A stretch of DNA of 49,630 nt. Origin: a virus. The position numbers and the translations under genes were made by a program. The stretch spans positions 1-49,630 of the IMG/VR virus record IMGVR_UViG_3300025102_000053, one strand, 5' to 3'. Of this stretch, positions 1 through 7,420 are shown piece after piece. The number at the start of each line of letters is the position of its first letter. Position 1 is the stretch's first letter. Below the pieces are notes generated by a model. That model did no database searches, was not told the origin of the DNA, and saw only the letters and a list, made by a program, of their open reading frames with translations.

Positions 1-132
1 TAGTTTATAATTTTTTAAATATTCTTGTACTACTCTTTGTACTTCCAAGTGCTTATCCTTGTTTCCAAATGCTTCGGCTAATACCTTGTTTAAGTTTTGT
101 ACTTGTTGATTCTTTTTTTTAGTTTTTATCAT
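1..132 (-). CDS. Partial small hypothetical protein, cut by the left edge
   Basis: An open frame of 44 codons starts with ATG at 132 on the minus strand and runs off the left end without a stop. The visible protein starts MIKTKKKNQQVQNLNKVLAE and is lysine- and glutamine-rich, probably helical. The spacing fits it being the last visible member of the minus-strand gene row at 284-2274. No family is recognised. About 150 bases of AT-rich sequence (133-283) separate it from the next gene, and I found no match to the -7 box there. The frame could be chance, but its even codon use and position make a gene more likely. Confidence 0.5.
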   Translation of the reverse strand, partial: MIKTKKKNQQVQNLNKVLAEAFGNKDKHLEVQRVVQEYLKNYKL

Positions 133-283
133 TGTTTAAAGTTTTTTAATTAATACTATTGACTTTGTTATTTTTTTCTTGTACCTTTCCCATCTTTGAG
201 TCAAAGAAGTAAGAATCTTATTATAAAAATATAACTCTCTATACTACTACTCCTACTTCTTCTCCTCTTCTACAAACTACAAA

Positions 284-697
284 CTAATTTCTTGTATTAG
301 GGCTACCTATATCCTTTCGTAACTCAAGTTCTTCATTTATATCAAAAATCTTCTGATGTAACTTGTTAGTGTATTTTGTTTTAAAGATTTCGTTACATTC
401 TTCTAGCATTTGTTTAAGAACAGAGGTCTTATATCGCATGTATGGTCTGTCTTGCGATAGCGAATCTGGATCAAATGACACTTCTTTTTTTAGTTCTTCT
501 ATTAGTTTACATAATTCATTACCATTGAATATATGATTCTTGAAGTCTGACTCTTCTGTATCCTCTTCGTATACCATATCCTTTAGTTCTTTGTCTTCAA
601 GGATTATGCAATCAGTTGTATATTGTAGGTTGCTATCCCATAGTGAGTGAGTATTATGCTCTAATAGTTCTAATAGTCTTTTTACTTTTGCTTTCAT
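284..697 (-). CDS. Hypothetical acidic protein, 137 aa
   Basis: A complete 137-residue frame, rich in Glu, Lys and Leu and probably mostly helical. It starts with a leucine-rich segment (MKAKVKRLLELLEHNTHSL) and has an acidic middle around residues 38-52 (YEEDTEESDF). No signal peptide or membrane segment is visible. It lies 13 bases downstream of the 711-1307 gene and is likely co-transcribed with it. Its leader (ACTAAAAACTATAAACAAATG) differs a little from the leader shared by the other genes of the row. Function unknown. The small size and position away from the structural genes suggest an early, host-directed or accessory role, which is inference only. Confidence 0.65.
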   Translation of the reverse strand: MKAKVKRLLELLEHNTHSLWDSNLQYTTDCIILEDKELKDMVYEEDTEESDFKNHIFNGNELCKLIEELKKEVSFDPDSLSQDRPYMRYKTSVLKQMLEECNEIFKTKYTNKLHQKIFDINEELELRKDIGSPNTRN

Positions 698-710
698 TTG
701 TTTATAGTTT

Positions 711-1307
711 TTAGTTAGTAATATTTAATTTATGTTTCTTTAGTAGCTTGATAATCTCTTGAGTTATCATTTGAAAGTAATAATTACTAAAAAGGTTTCC
801 CTTTCCGATTGATTGACTTACCATCTCAAATAGATGTTTTCTTATATTATTCTCATTATATGAATTATGTTCTTTGCCACTTATTTCTCTATGCCCCCCC
901 TCAAATTCTAATGATTCATCTATATCTCCAAATTTAATATTGTGAAACTCAATAGCTTGTTCAGTTTGACTATGATATGTGTAAGCAAAGTTATAAGCTA
1001 GTCCTAGTAGATAATTCTCTATTCTTATACGGAGTATAGGGTAATCTCTTTTATTATACGGATGATTAAACTCGCTTTCAAATCTACTAACAAAGTGACT
1101 CATTATTTCTTTTTCACCAGTATTTTTAATACCATATGAGTCCTCTGCATCTTCTTTAATTATATTTAAAATATAGTTCCTTAAATTTTTCATATAAACT
1201 TTATTGCCTTTAAAAGTTCTAAGGTTTAAATAATTTAGTGCTGGTAATTTTCTACCATATATATTTATTTCTTGTTGAGTTATGCCCACTTGTCCTACTT
1301 GAATCAT
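711..1307 (-). CDS. Hypothetical protein, 198 aa
   Basis: The protein has a helical centre (residues 35-110) with many aromatic and charged residues (YLLGLAYNFAYTYHS) and a lysine-rich C-terminal helix (QEIIKLLKKHKLNITN). There is an internal Met at residue 39. I keep the first Met because it is preceded by AAAATTATAACTATG, almost the same leader as two genes upstream in this row. No catalytic motif, signal peptide or membrane segment is seen. Soluble phage accessory protein of unknown function. Confidence 0.65.
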   Translation of the reverse strand: MIQVGQVGITQQEINIYGRKLPALNYLNLRTFKGNKVYMKNLRNYILNIIKEDAEDSYGIKNTGEKEIMSHFVSRFESEFNHPYNKRDYPILRIRIENYLLGLAYNFAYTYHSQTEQAIEFHNIKFGDIDESLEFEGGHREISGKEHNSYNENNIRKHLFEMVSQSIGKGNLFSNYYFQMITQEIIKLLKKHKLNITN

Positions 1308-1384
1308 AGTTATAATTTTAAGTTTGTAATAGACACTACCGACTTGCGATAGTGTTTCGCTTAATCAAAGCTCATCAGTATTAC

Positions 1385-1654
1385 TTATATTCTCGGCAAG
1401 AAGTGTTCATCACTACTCATCAATCCACCTATGTCGTGCATTAATGTTTGAGTTATCATTGTCTTGTACCCAAGTCCTTTATATAATTCAGTATCACCTT
1501 CGTGAGTCTCTACAAATCTAACCATTTCTTTAGTCCAATTTTCATTGTCCAATATTATTTGTAAGATGTTCCATTTGTAGTTTTTAGAGTTAAAAAAGGT
1601 AGGTATATAATTTTCCATTATAATTATTGCTCTGTCTATTGTTGTTGCGTTCAT
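1385..1654 (-). CDS. Hypothetical small protein, 89 aa
   Basis: An 89-residue protein. A helical first half with several Trp and Asn residues is followed by a C-terminal segment with His, Asp and Gly (LMHDIGGLMSSDEHFLPRI). The ATG sits directly after AAAAATATATAACT, and this 19-base leader plus ATG is identical to that of the 1693-1977 gene. That supports both starts and shared translational control. No family is recognised. The HD pair near the C-terminus is too weak a signal to call an HD-type enzyme. Confidence 0.6.
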   Translation of the reverse strand: MNATTIDRAIIIMENYIPTFFNSKNYKWNILQIILDNENWTKEMVRFVETHEGDTELYKGLGYKTMITQTLMHDIGGLMSSDEHFLPRI

Positions 1655-1692
1655 AGTTATATATTTTTAAGTTATTAATTTATTAATTTAGT

Positions 1693-1977
1693 TTATCCGT
1701 ATTGTATATTCTTATCTATAATGTCTTCAAGTTCACTTATTTTACTTATCGCTTTTGCTACAATTAAAGCTTTATCCAAGTTGCTCATTATATATTCTAC
1801 CTCAACATTATTAATGGCATTACCCTCTGCAAGAATATCCTCAAGATTATAATAATCCTCTGAAGCCCCTTGTCTATTATAATAATGAGTATCATTATAA
1901 TCTCCACCATTATCGCCTATAGTCCATATATCACTTAATATTTTTTTATATTTTTTTAATATCTGTTTGTTAGTCAT
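1693..1977 (-). CDS. Hypothetical small acidic protein, 94 aa
   Basis: A 94-residue protein. The N-terminal helix is lysine-rich (MTNKQILKKYKKILSDIW), and an Asp/Asn/Tyr-rich stretch follows (residues 22-45). The C-terminal half looks helical (LDKALIVAKAISKISELED). The leader is identical to that of the downstream 1385-1654 gene. The first codons (ATGACTAACAA) match those of the next gene upstream (ATG at 2268), so the 5' ends of these genes may be duplicated. Function unknown. Confidence 0.6.
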   Translation of the reverse strand: MTNKQILKKYKKILSDIWTIGDNGGDYNDTHYYNRQGASEDYYNLEDILAEGNAINNVEVEYIMSNLDKALIVAKAISKISELEDIIDKNIQYG

Positions 1978-1989
1978 AGTTATATATTT

Positions 1990-2274
1990 TTAATTATTAA
2001 TTAGTCTAGTTTTATTAACGTCTACCCAAAATAAATCATCATCTTCAAGGTGTAGATAATCTATCATCATCTGGTGTCCTTCTAATGTATCCTCATACCA
2101 GTTGGCTCCAGACAAACTACCTCTTGTACTCATACCTATTGAATTATATTCTTCATCAAAATAAAGGTCTATTATGTAATTCCCGTACCCATTATTTAAA
2201 GTGAACTCTATTGCTATTGAATTACTCTTAATATCTTTAAGAAGAGTTAGTAATAAATTGTTAGTCATGGTCAT
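1990..2274 (-). CDS. Hypothetical small protein, 94 aa, first gene of the minus row
   Basis: The open frame extends up to 2358, but the extra 28 codons would encode a hydrophobic stretch that overlaps the promoter-like sequence at 2304-2311. I therefore place the start at MTMTNN (ATG 2274, or 2268 for the second Met). The protein contains an acidic, aromatic C-terminal part (HLEDDDLFWVDVNKTRLI) and a beta-looking centre (IDLYFDEEYNSIGMSTRGSL). No family is recognised. It is the promoter-proximal gene of the row running down to position 1. Confidence 0.6.
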   Translation of the reverse strand: MTMTNNLLLTLLKDIKSNSIAIEFTLNNGYGNYIIDLYFDEEYNSIGMSTRGSLSGANWYEDTLEGHQMMIDYLHLEDDDLFWVDVNKTRLINN

Positions 2275-2303
2275 AATTATAAAGTTTAAATTATTAATAC
2301 ACA

Positions 2304-2311
2304 CAAATATA
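2304..2311 (-). promoter_or_regulatory. Bacteroidota-type -7 box for the minus-strand small-gene row
   Basis: CAAATATA on the plus strand reads TATATTTG on the minus strand, a full match to TAnnTTTG. It lies about 30 bases before the ATG at 2274. A TTG-type upstream box is less clear: the nearest TTTTG is about 24 bases away. Confidence 0.5.
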
Positions 2312-2405
2312 AAAACAAATAAATTTAATATCCTACAAAAAATGTAAGAAACTTTCATTCTCTTGAGGAAAATAATTTAATAATAATTTGTGAACAGAGG
2401 TGTCA

Positions 2406-2420
2406 ATCTGTTTAACAGAT
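2406..2420. promoter_or_regulatory. Perfect 15-base palindrome, candidate operator
   Basis: ATCTGTT-T-AACAGAT has perfect 7-base arms around one central base. It sits about 95 bases upstream of the minus-strand -7 box inside the divergent region. The form suits a homodimeric regulator. In an AT-rich region one such palindrome could be chance. Confidence 0.35.
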
Positions 2421-2910
2421 AATATATTTAATTAGTAGGGAGGTTGTCTCACTTTCTATGTTGTTTCTTCTTGAGGGAAAACTTGTCTAATAAACTTTCT
2501 CGCAGTACCAAATGGTATTATATCAAAAAGATATTGAGTGCTTTAAATCGCTTTAAATAAAGCCCTGTAATTATTTTAACATATGCAAGTAATTAGTTAA
2601 TTATATTTGCTAACATGTTATAAACATTATGGTTGTTAATAAATAAATATATATTATTGTTTGGATATGTATAGTATATGTATATATTAAAATATAATAT
2701 AATATTATATAAGGTATATACAAATAATATGTATAAAAGTTTTAAAGAAATTGATGTTGAAAAACGAAGGTTCAAAATCCTAGCACATTAGATAGTTAGG
2801 TTTTATGGTTTTGGCAAATCAGTTACGGTACACCCCACCCCCCTAAAAAAATTCGCTTTGGTCGGCAATCGTAACCCCCATCCTATATATAGTTATCCCA
2901 TACCTTTGCA

Positions 2911-2935
2911 TATCTCACTTTTTTTTATAACTTTG
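2911..2935 (+). promoter_or_regulatory. Tandem -7 boxes immediately before the 2940 gene
   Basis: TACCTTTG (2911-2918) and TAACTTTG (2928-2935) both match TAnnTTTG and are both followed by CAT. The second ends only four bases before the ATG at 2940, so a transcript starting from it would be leaderless or nearly so. The first would leave a leader of roughly 20 bases. Confidence 0.5.
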
Positions 2936-2939
2936 CATC

Positions 2940-3206
2940 ATGGCTAAACGAGACTACAAACAGGAGTACAAGGACTTTCAGAAAGATAAGATCGGCTACA
3001 GGGTTGAATTAAAGAAAAAAGATAAAGCTCTAGGTGGTAAGGTTGGTGATGGTAAGGATGTGTCACACAAGAAGGATGGAGGTGTTGTATTAGAGGAGTC
3101 TTCTAAGAATAAAGGCCGCAAGGAAAAGTCTAGAAAGAAGGGTAGTAAAAGAAAGCCATTTGCTTTTTGGAAAAAGAAATCTAAAAAGAAGAAGAAGAAA
3201 AAATAA
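2940..3206 (+). CDS. Small very basic protein with poly-lysine tail
   Basis: An 88-residue protein dominated by Lys and Arg, with glycine/lysine-rich repeats in the middle and a C-terminal run of lysines after KPFAFWKKKS. It has no membrane segment or signal peptide. Such composition suggests binding to DNA or RNA, or electrostatic packing with the genome inside the head; this is inference. Its stop overlaps the ATG of the next gene (TAATG), so the two are translationally coupled. It is followed by two further basic proteins, forming a distinct cluster. No family is recognised. Confidence 0.6.
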   Translation: MAKRDYKQEYKDFQKDKIGYRVELKKKDKALGGKVGDGKDVSHKKDGGVVLEESSKNKGRKEKSRKKGSKRKPFAFWKKKSKKKKKKK

Positions 3207-3493
3207 TGGCAGCAACTATAAAGAAAACAACAAAAGGAAAAGGGGCTAATTATAGGCCGACCAAGTCTGGGGCTGGTATGACTAAGAAGGGTGTGGCTGC
3301 TTACAGAAGGGCTAACCCAGGATCTAAGTTAAAGACCGCTGTTACTGGTAAGGTAAAAAAGGGTAGTAAGTCCGCCAAAAGAAGAAAATCATATTGTGCT
3401 AGAAGTAAGGGTCAAATGAAGATGCACAATGTTAATTGTAAAAAGACTCCTAACAAAAGAATATGTCAAGCTAGGAGGCGTTGGAAATGTTAA
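3206..3493 (+). CDS. DUF6321-like small basic protein
   Basis: A 95-residue protein with the sequence style of a small basic family common in marine phages (remembered as DUF6321). It has a GMTKKGVAAYRRANPGSKLK core at about residues 24-43, then AVTGKVKKGSKSAKRRKSYC and a C-terminal CQARRRWKC. Four cysteines in the second half might bind a metal. Function in the family is unknown; nucleic-acid binding is plausible from the charge. The start overlaps the stop of the previous gene. The family name is from memory; the core pattern is seen directly. Confidence 0.65.
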   Translation: MAATIKKTTKGKGANYRPTKSGAGMTKKGVAAYRRANPGSKLKTAVTGKVKKGSKSAKRRKSYCARSKGQMKMHNVNCKKTPNKRICQARRRWKC

Positions 3494-3512
3494 TTAATAA
3501 ATTATATACAAA

Positions 3513-3833
3513 ATGAGTTTATACGAAAATATAAATAAAAGAAAAAAAGCTGGTAAAAGTAGATCTAAATCAAAATCTACAATTAGTCCAGAATCTTACG
3601 CTGCTATGCAAAAAGGGTTTCCTAAAGGAAAGTCAGGAATGCGTGTTAATAAAAAATCTTCAAAAATGTCTTTTATAGATAATTCTGATATGTCAGAAAG
3701 ACAAAAGACTACCATGAAAAAACACGCAGAACATCATACTATAAAGCATATGAAGATGATGGTTAAACTAATGGGGGAAGGAAAGTCTTTTACAGAGGCT
3801 CACAAGATCGCTATGGATAAGGTGGGTAAGTAA
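3513..3833 (+). CDS. Small basic hypothetical protein, 106 aa
   Basis: The N-terminal half is basic and disordered (MSLYENINKRKKAGKSRSKS) with a lysine/serine-rich run and GFPKGKSGMRVNKKSSK. The C-terminal half looks helical and His/Met/Lys-rich (TMKKHAEHHTIKHMKMMVKL), ending with a segment resembling a short helical hairpin (GKSFTEAHKIAMDKVGK). Similar small proteins occur near packaging genes in marine phages, by recollection only. Third member of the basic cluster 2940-3833. Function unknown. Confidence 0.6.
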   Translation: MSLYENINKRKKAGKSRSKSKSTISPESYAAMQKGFPKGKSGMRVNKKSSKMSFIDNSDMSERQKTTMKKHAEHHTIKHMKMMVKLMGEGKSFTEAHKIAMDKVGK

Positions 3834-3834
3834 A

Positions 3835-4248
3835 TTGAAATATTCTAAGTTAACTAATTCTAAAAAAAAGAAAAAGGAACAATTAGGAATGGATCCAGGC
3901 ACGGCAGCCAACAGGCTTCGTAAAGCTATATTGTTTTCATTCGCTAAAAGGTTAGATCTAAACTGGTGTTATCAGTGTGGATGTGAGATAGAGGATATTC
4001 ATAGATTTACTATAGAGCATAAAGTTCCTTGGTTGGACTCAGAGGATCCTGTGGATCTGTTTTTTGACATGGATAACATATCGTTCTCACACGCATCTTG
4101 TAATTATAGAGCATCTAGGGGTAGAATAGGAAAGCCATGTCCATCTGTTACAGCTTATAGAAAGGGTTGTAGGTGTGAGGGATGTTTAGAAGCTAAGCGT
4201 AGATATAGAGAAAATAAAAAGAAATATAAAGATTCTAATAATATTTAG
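3835..4248 (+). CDS. HNH endonuclease-like protein
   Basis: A zinc-type HNH nuclease pattern is visible: CYQCGC (residues 45-50), TIEH (59-62) with the His expected in the active site, DNISF (80-84) giving the Asn, and HASCN (86-90). A second Cys group (GCRCEGC, residues 111-117) follows before a lysine-rich tail. HNH proteins in tailed phages often assist terminase cutting during packaging or act as free-standing homing nucleases; which applies here is not shown. The frame starts with TTG at 3835, right after the previous stop. An ATG at 3889 is a possible alternative start and keeps the whole nuclease domain. Its stop interlocks with that of the convergent gene. Confidence 0.75.
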   Translation: MKYSKLTNSKKKKKEQLGMDPGTAANRLRKAILFSFAKRLDLNWCYQCGCEIEDIHRFTIEHKVPWLDSEDPVDLFFDMDNISFSHASCNYRASRGRIGKPCPSVTAYRKGCRCEGCLEAKRRYRENKKKYKDSNNI

Positions 4249-4694
4249 TGACAACCGCAATCTTCATCATCCATAATCTCTTCTGTAGAGATCTCAACTA
4301 CTTTTAAAATATGATCTGGCATAAAGTCAAATAAAGACATTATAGTCTCGTCCCCTGCTTCCATAGCAAAGGCTCCTAAGTTATAAAAAGCTGAGTTACC
4401 CATATCTATCATCTTTCTTGTGTTAGCCATATCGGTACCACCTTGTTGCATAGCCATGACCTCTATTCCTAAGTAATCATCAACCAACATAGCTATTTGT
4501 GATAACATCTCAGCCTGATCTCCTCTAAAACCTCTGTTTACAAGTTCTGAAAAAGCTGTAGTTGCTGAAGGGCATATATGAAAATTTTGAGTTTTATAAC
4601 CCATGACATTCATTTCACCACCCTTACCATCTCTTTGCATATCCATAGAGTGATCGCTAACGCCCTCTATTATTATAACCATTGACTCATTCAT
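4245..4694 (-). CDS. Hypothetical acidic protein, 149 aa
   Basis: A methionine-rich, acidic protein with a beta-like start (MVIIIEGV), helical centre and acidic, Cys/His-containing end (EIMDDEDCGCH). Residues 60-85 (RGFRGDQAEMLSQIAMLVDD) look helical. No enzyme motif is seen. It is the last gene of the minus-strand group 4245-7758, three bases after the 4698-6029 gene, so co-transcribed. Its TAA overlaps the TAG of the convergent HNH gene (shared TTAG), leaving no space for a terminator between them. Function unknown. Confidence 0.6.
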   Translation of the reverse strand: MNESMVIIIEGVSDHSMDMQRDGKGGEMNVMGYKTQNFHICPSATTAFSELVNRGFRGDQAEMLSQIAMLVDDYLGIEVMAMQQGGTDMANTRKMIDMGNSAFYNLGAFAMEAGDETIMSLFDFMPDHILKVVEISTEEIMDDEDCGCH

Positions 4695-4697
4695 ATC

Positions 4698-6029
4698 TTA
4701 AAGACTTTTATGTTTAAATAAAAAGTTATACTCCTCATCACTAAGTTGAGTTTGAGGTTTTTTCTTAAGTGTCTTTATTCTATCTTGTATGACTTTTCTA
4801 GTATATTCCCCTAATTTTTTAAAACCATCTCCAGTTTGATTTTTATCATCTGTCACGCCACCCATATCGTATTTTGGAGACCTACCTCCCATTAAGTATG
4901 CCATAAAAGGTTTAATTCTACCTCCTGTATTATAATACTTATCCATTTCATCACCCTTAAACTCTGGATAATCCTGGTTATCACCCTTATTCTTTTTCTT
5001 ATTTTTTCCAACTAAATTCTTAAAGAATTTTTTTATCTTTTGTTTACCAGCACCTTTCTTTTTACCTTCAGGTAAATTACCTTCAATAAATTGATCAACC
5101 AACTCCTGTTCCTCTCTTTTTTCTAGAGCCTCTTTTCTTTCTTCATCAGTCATAGCGTCTGCTGTAAGAACTATATCATCTTGAAAAACATCAAGATTAG
5201 TTCCAGCAAAAGGATCTCCATGACCCCCTTCTTTAGTAATAGTTTCATCTGTATACTTAGCGTCTGAAGTGTCTATTCTATCTTTAGGCTCAAATGGATC
5301 TACGATTTGAGAAGGAACTACACGTAACATATCCTCAACAGCATTTTCTTCTGAGTCTATAAAAACAGGTGTAGAACTACCAGCAAATGGATCACTAGAA
5401 CCTTTTTGTTGACTTGCATCAAACTCATCAACAAGTTCTAATTCTTTAGTTAAATCGGGATTACCTTTTTTGTTTAAAGAATCTATAAAATCTTGTTTCT
5501 TTTTATCTGAAGCCTCATCAATAAGGGTATTAATTTCAGATGCTGATGGAATCACGTCACCCCCCCCTATCGTAGTAGAGGCACTCCCCTCTGGTGCAGA
5601 AACATTAGAGTCGGTTTTAGGCCTTAATTGTGAAACTAACTTACCAGCCATCTCTGGCCCATAAGCATTTTCAAACATTTTCATATCACGATCAAATCCA
5701 GATCCACTCATATTACCACCATAAGTATCTATCATCGCTTGAGCAGACTTTTGAAGTTTAGACGTAGCCTTCTCATCTCCCTCAATATTAAATTCCATTT
5801 TAGTTTCAACATTTTTTTCTCTAAGTCTATTGTCTAACTCCTTTACAGGCATGCCCAAGTCTCTAGCGGCCTCAGCCTTTTCCTTTTCTGACATTCGCTC
5901 CCAATCATAAAGCTTTATATCCTTAACGGACATTTTTCTTTTTCCTTTACCCTGAGCCGTAGGATCTTCAGAGAGTGATATTTGATCTAAAATTTCTTGT
6001 AATTCGTTTGGATTTAAAATTTCTTCCAT
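4698..6029 (-). CDS. Hypothetical acidic, largely disordered protein with linear repeats, 443 aa
   Basis: Low-complexity, acidic protein with short helical parts. Residues 213-217 and 272-276 repeat DPFAG in similar acidic surroundings, with a related VDPFEP at 243-248. A basic stretch (about 322-350) is followed by glycine-pair motifs YNTGG (366-370), LMGG (379-382) and YDMGG (387-391). Near the C-terminus PQTQLSDEEYNFLF (425-438) is nearly identical to a segment of the neighbouring 6041-7420 protein. No enzyme domain is visible. The glycine-pair motifs recur in likely virion proteins elsewhere in the window, so a role in or on the particle is possible but unproven. Confidence 0.6.
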   Translation of the reverse strand: MEEILNPNELQEILDQISLSEDPTAQGKGKRKMSVKDIKLYDWERMSEKEKAEAARDLGMPVKELDNRLREKNVETKMEFNIEGDEKATSKLQKSAQAMIDTYGGNMSGSGFDRDMKMFENAYGPEMAGKLVSQLRPKTDSNVSAPEGSASTTIGGGDVIPSASEINTLIDEASDKKKQDFIDSLNKKGNPDLTKELELVDEFDASQQKGSSDPFAGSSTPVFIDSEENAVEDMLRVVPSQIVDPFEPKDRIDTSDAKYTDETITKEGGHGDPFAGTNLDVFQDDIVLTADAMTDEERKEALEKREEQELVDQFIEGNLPEGKKKGAGKQKIKKFFKNLVGKNKKKNKGDNQDYPEFKGDEMDKYYNTGGRIKPFMAYLMGGRSPKYDMGGVTDDKNQTGDGFKKLGEYTRKVIQDRIKTLKKKPQTQLSDEEYNFLFKHKSL

Positions 6030-6040
6030 AATTTATTTAT

Positions 6041-7420
6041 TTATTTATTTTTTTTCTTTTTTAAAGTTATTCCACCTTTTTTATATCCAGGAATCTTCAT
6101 ACCACTTTTACCAAATAAATACTCATACTCCTCATCACTAAGTTGAGTTTGAGGTATTTTCTTTAAAGCAGCCTTAGCCTCTTCTGCATTATCATAATCC
6201 TTTCCTCCCACACTAACACCTGTTGTTGTTTCTTTAGTTGTTGTTTCTTCTTTTCCTTTACTACCTCCAGCATTAGCATCACCACCAGTGCTTGAAGGAA
6301 CCGTTCCAGTATCACCACCACCACCTTCAGTACCTGAGGAAACTGTCTTATCATCATCCATACCTAAAGGATCAGAATCATCGAATCTATAGGCATCCAT
6401 ACCCCCTTTACTAGGATCTTTTTTATCTACCACCTCAACAGTTGGGCCTACATAACTTTTAACAACATCATCATCCTGCTCTACAAAAGAAGGAACGTTT
6501 CTTATTTTATTAATTTCAGCATCCATATCTAACCCTGTAGTAGAAAGTGGTTTTGTTTCTAATTCACTTGCTATTTGAGCACCCCTTACGTTTGTAGCGT
6601 ACTTCTCTAAATCTTTTCCACTCTTTCCTTGAGTAATATAATTTTCAAAAACCTGGTCTTTAAAATATTGATTTAGTTGATTTTTCTCATCATCAGAAAG
6701 TTTTATGCCTGTAGACGTTCCGCTATCAGAAAGAACATTAATCACTTCACCCTTACTATTAAACACAAGTTGCTGGTTAGAGCCTAACCTAATTCCCTTA
6801 TCACCCTTATCAAAAATCTCTCTAGTAGGATCTAGCTTTTTCATATCGTCATTATTTAATGTATAACGTATATCATAACTCTCAACCTCTTCACCCTGTT
6901 CATTTTTTTTAGTGAAAGTATTTTTACGGAAATTATTCCCACGGGTACTAATACCATCATCTTCACCAATCATAGAATATAATTCTGATGGGTTATTATA
7001 TAGACTACTAAGGCTATCAGCCGTCATAGGTGTATCTGACCCTGTTCTTGGAGAAATTAAATCTTTGTTAATTCTATTATATAAATTAGCATACTGATCA
7101 AACCCTTGAGCCATACTTAACCTGTCTTTCGTTCTTCCTTGCTGATCGCCTTGAAAAAATAAACTACCAGAACCAAATCTATCACTATATCCTATATCTG
7201 GTAAATAACCAGGAGATCCTTCTCTGGTAATTTGACTTCCACCTGATCCCCCTAAGCCTGTATAAGATGTAGGGCCATAAATATCACTATAAAGCATAGG
7301 TGATGATTTTATATTAGTATTGACTCCTTCTGTTTCAGATGGTACTACAACTCCATTTTGAGCATATGTCATAGGTTTTTTCATTTTACCCCCAGCTCTG
7401 TATTTCTTTTTTAATCTCAT
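6041..7420 (-). CDS. Hypothetical protein sharing motifs with its downstream neighbour, 459 aa
   Basis: The frame is open to 7465, but I start at ATG 7420 (MRLKKKYRAGG) because this ATG overlaps the TGA of the upstream winged-helix gene (ATGA), a common coupling arrangement. The protein begins with a basic YRAGG segment and GVVVPSE (about residues 23-29). A Ser/Gly/Thr-rich body follows, with a low-complexity glycine/threonine region at about residues 360-405. It ends with PQTQLSDEEYEYLF (423-436), GYKKGG (445-450) and a poly-lysine tail. Function unknown. The shared C-terminal module with the 4698-6029 protein suggests a common partner or destination. Confidence 0.6.
   Translation of the reverse strand: MRLKKKYRAGGKMKKPMTYAQNGVVVPSETEGVNTNIKSSPMLYSDIYGPTSYTGLGGSGGSQITREGSPGYLPDIGYSDRFGSGSLFFQGDQQGRTKDRLSMAQGFDQYANLYNRINKDLISPRTGSDTPMTADSLSSLYNNPSELYSMIGEDDGISTRGNNFRKNTFTKKNEQGEEVESYDIRYTLNNDDMKKLDPTREIFDKGDKGIRLGSNQQLVFNSKGEVINVLSDSGTSTGIKLSDDEKNQLNQYFKDQVFENYITQGKSGKDLEKYATNVRGAQIASELETKPLSTTGLDMDAEINKIRNVPSFVEQDDDVVKSYVGPTVEVVDKKDPSKGGMDAYRFDDSDPLGMDDDKTVSSGTEGGGGDTGTVPSSTGGDANAGGSKGKEETTTKETTTGVSVGGKDYDNAEEAKAALKKIPQTQLSDEEYEYLFGKSGMKIPGYKKGGITLKKKKNK

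Larger units (their letters stand above)
2275..2939. other. AT-rich divergent intergenic control region, about 665 bases
   Basis: There is no convincing gene here; a 60-residue frame at 2593-2775 (minus) is low-complexity Tyr/Asn/Ile/Leu and is not supported. The region holds the minus-strand promoter (2304-2311), a 15-base palindrome (2406-2420), and a shorter inverted repeat TACCA-AA-TGGTA (2506-2517). CTTGAGG followed by a GAAAA-like stretch occurs twice, near 2362 and 2471. A plus-strand TATATTTG lies at 2602-2609, and tandem plus-strand -7 boxes lie just before 2940. C-runs occur around 2832-2880. It separates the two outward-facing gene groups and is the best candidate early control region in the window. 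An origin role cannot be judged. Confidence 0.5.

Noticed and set aside
2593-2775. 60-residue open frame in the intergenic region (minus)
   Set aside because: Low-complexity Tyr/Asn/Ile/Leu sequence expected by chance in very AT-rich DNA; no leader or neighbour link.
2770-2790. tRNA-like T-arm sequence GGTTCAAAATCC
   Set aside because: The loop has one base too many and no matching acceptor, D or anticodon arms were found upstream.
6163-6357. 64-residue frame overlapping the 6041-7420 gene
   Set aside because: Same strand, other frame, inside a Gly/Thr low-complexity region; a shadow of the real gene.
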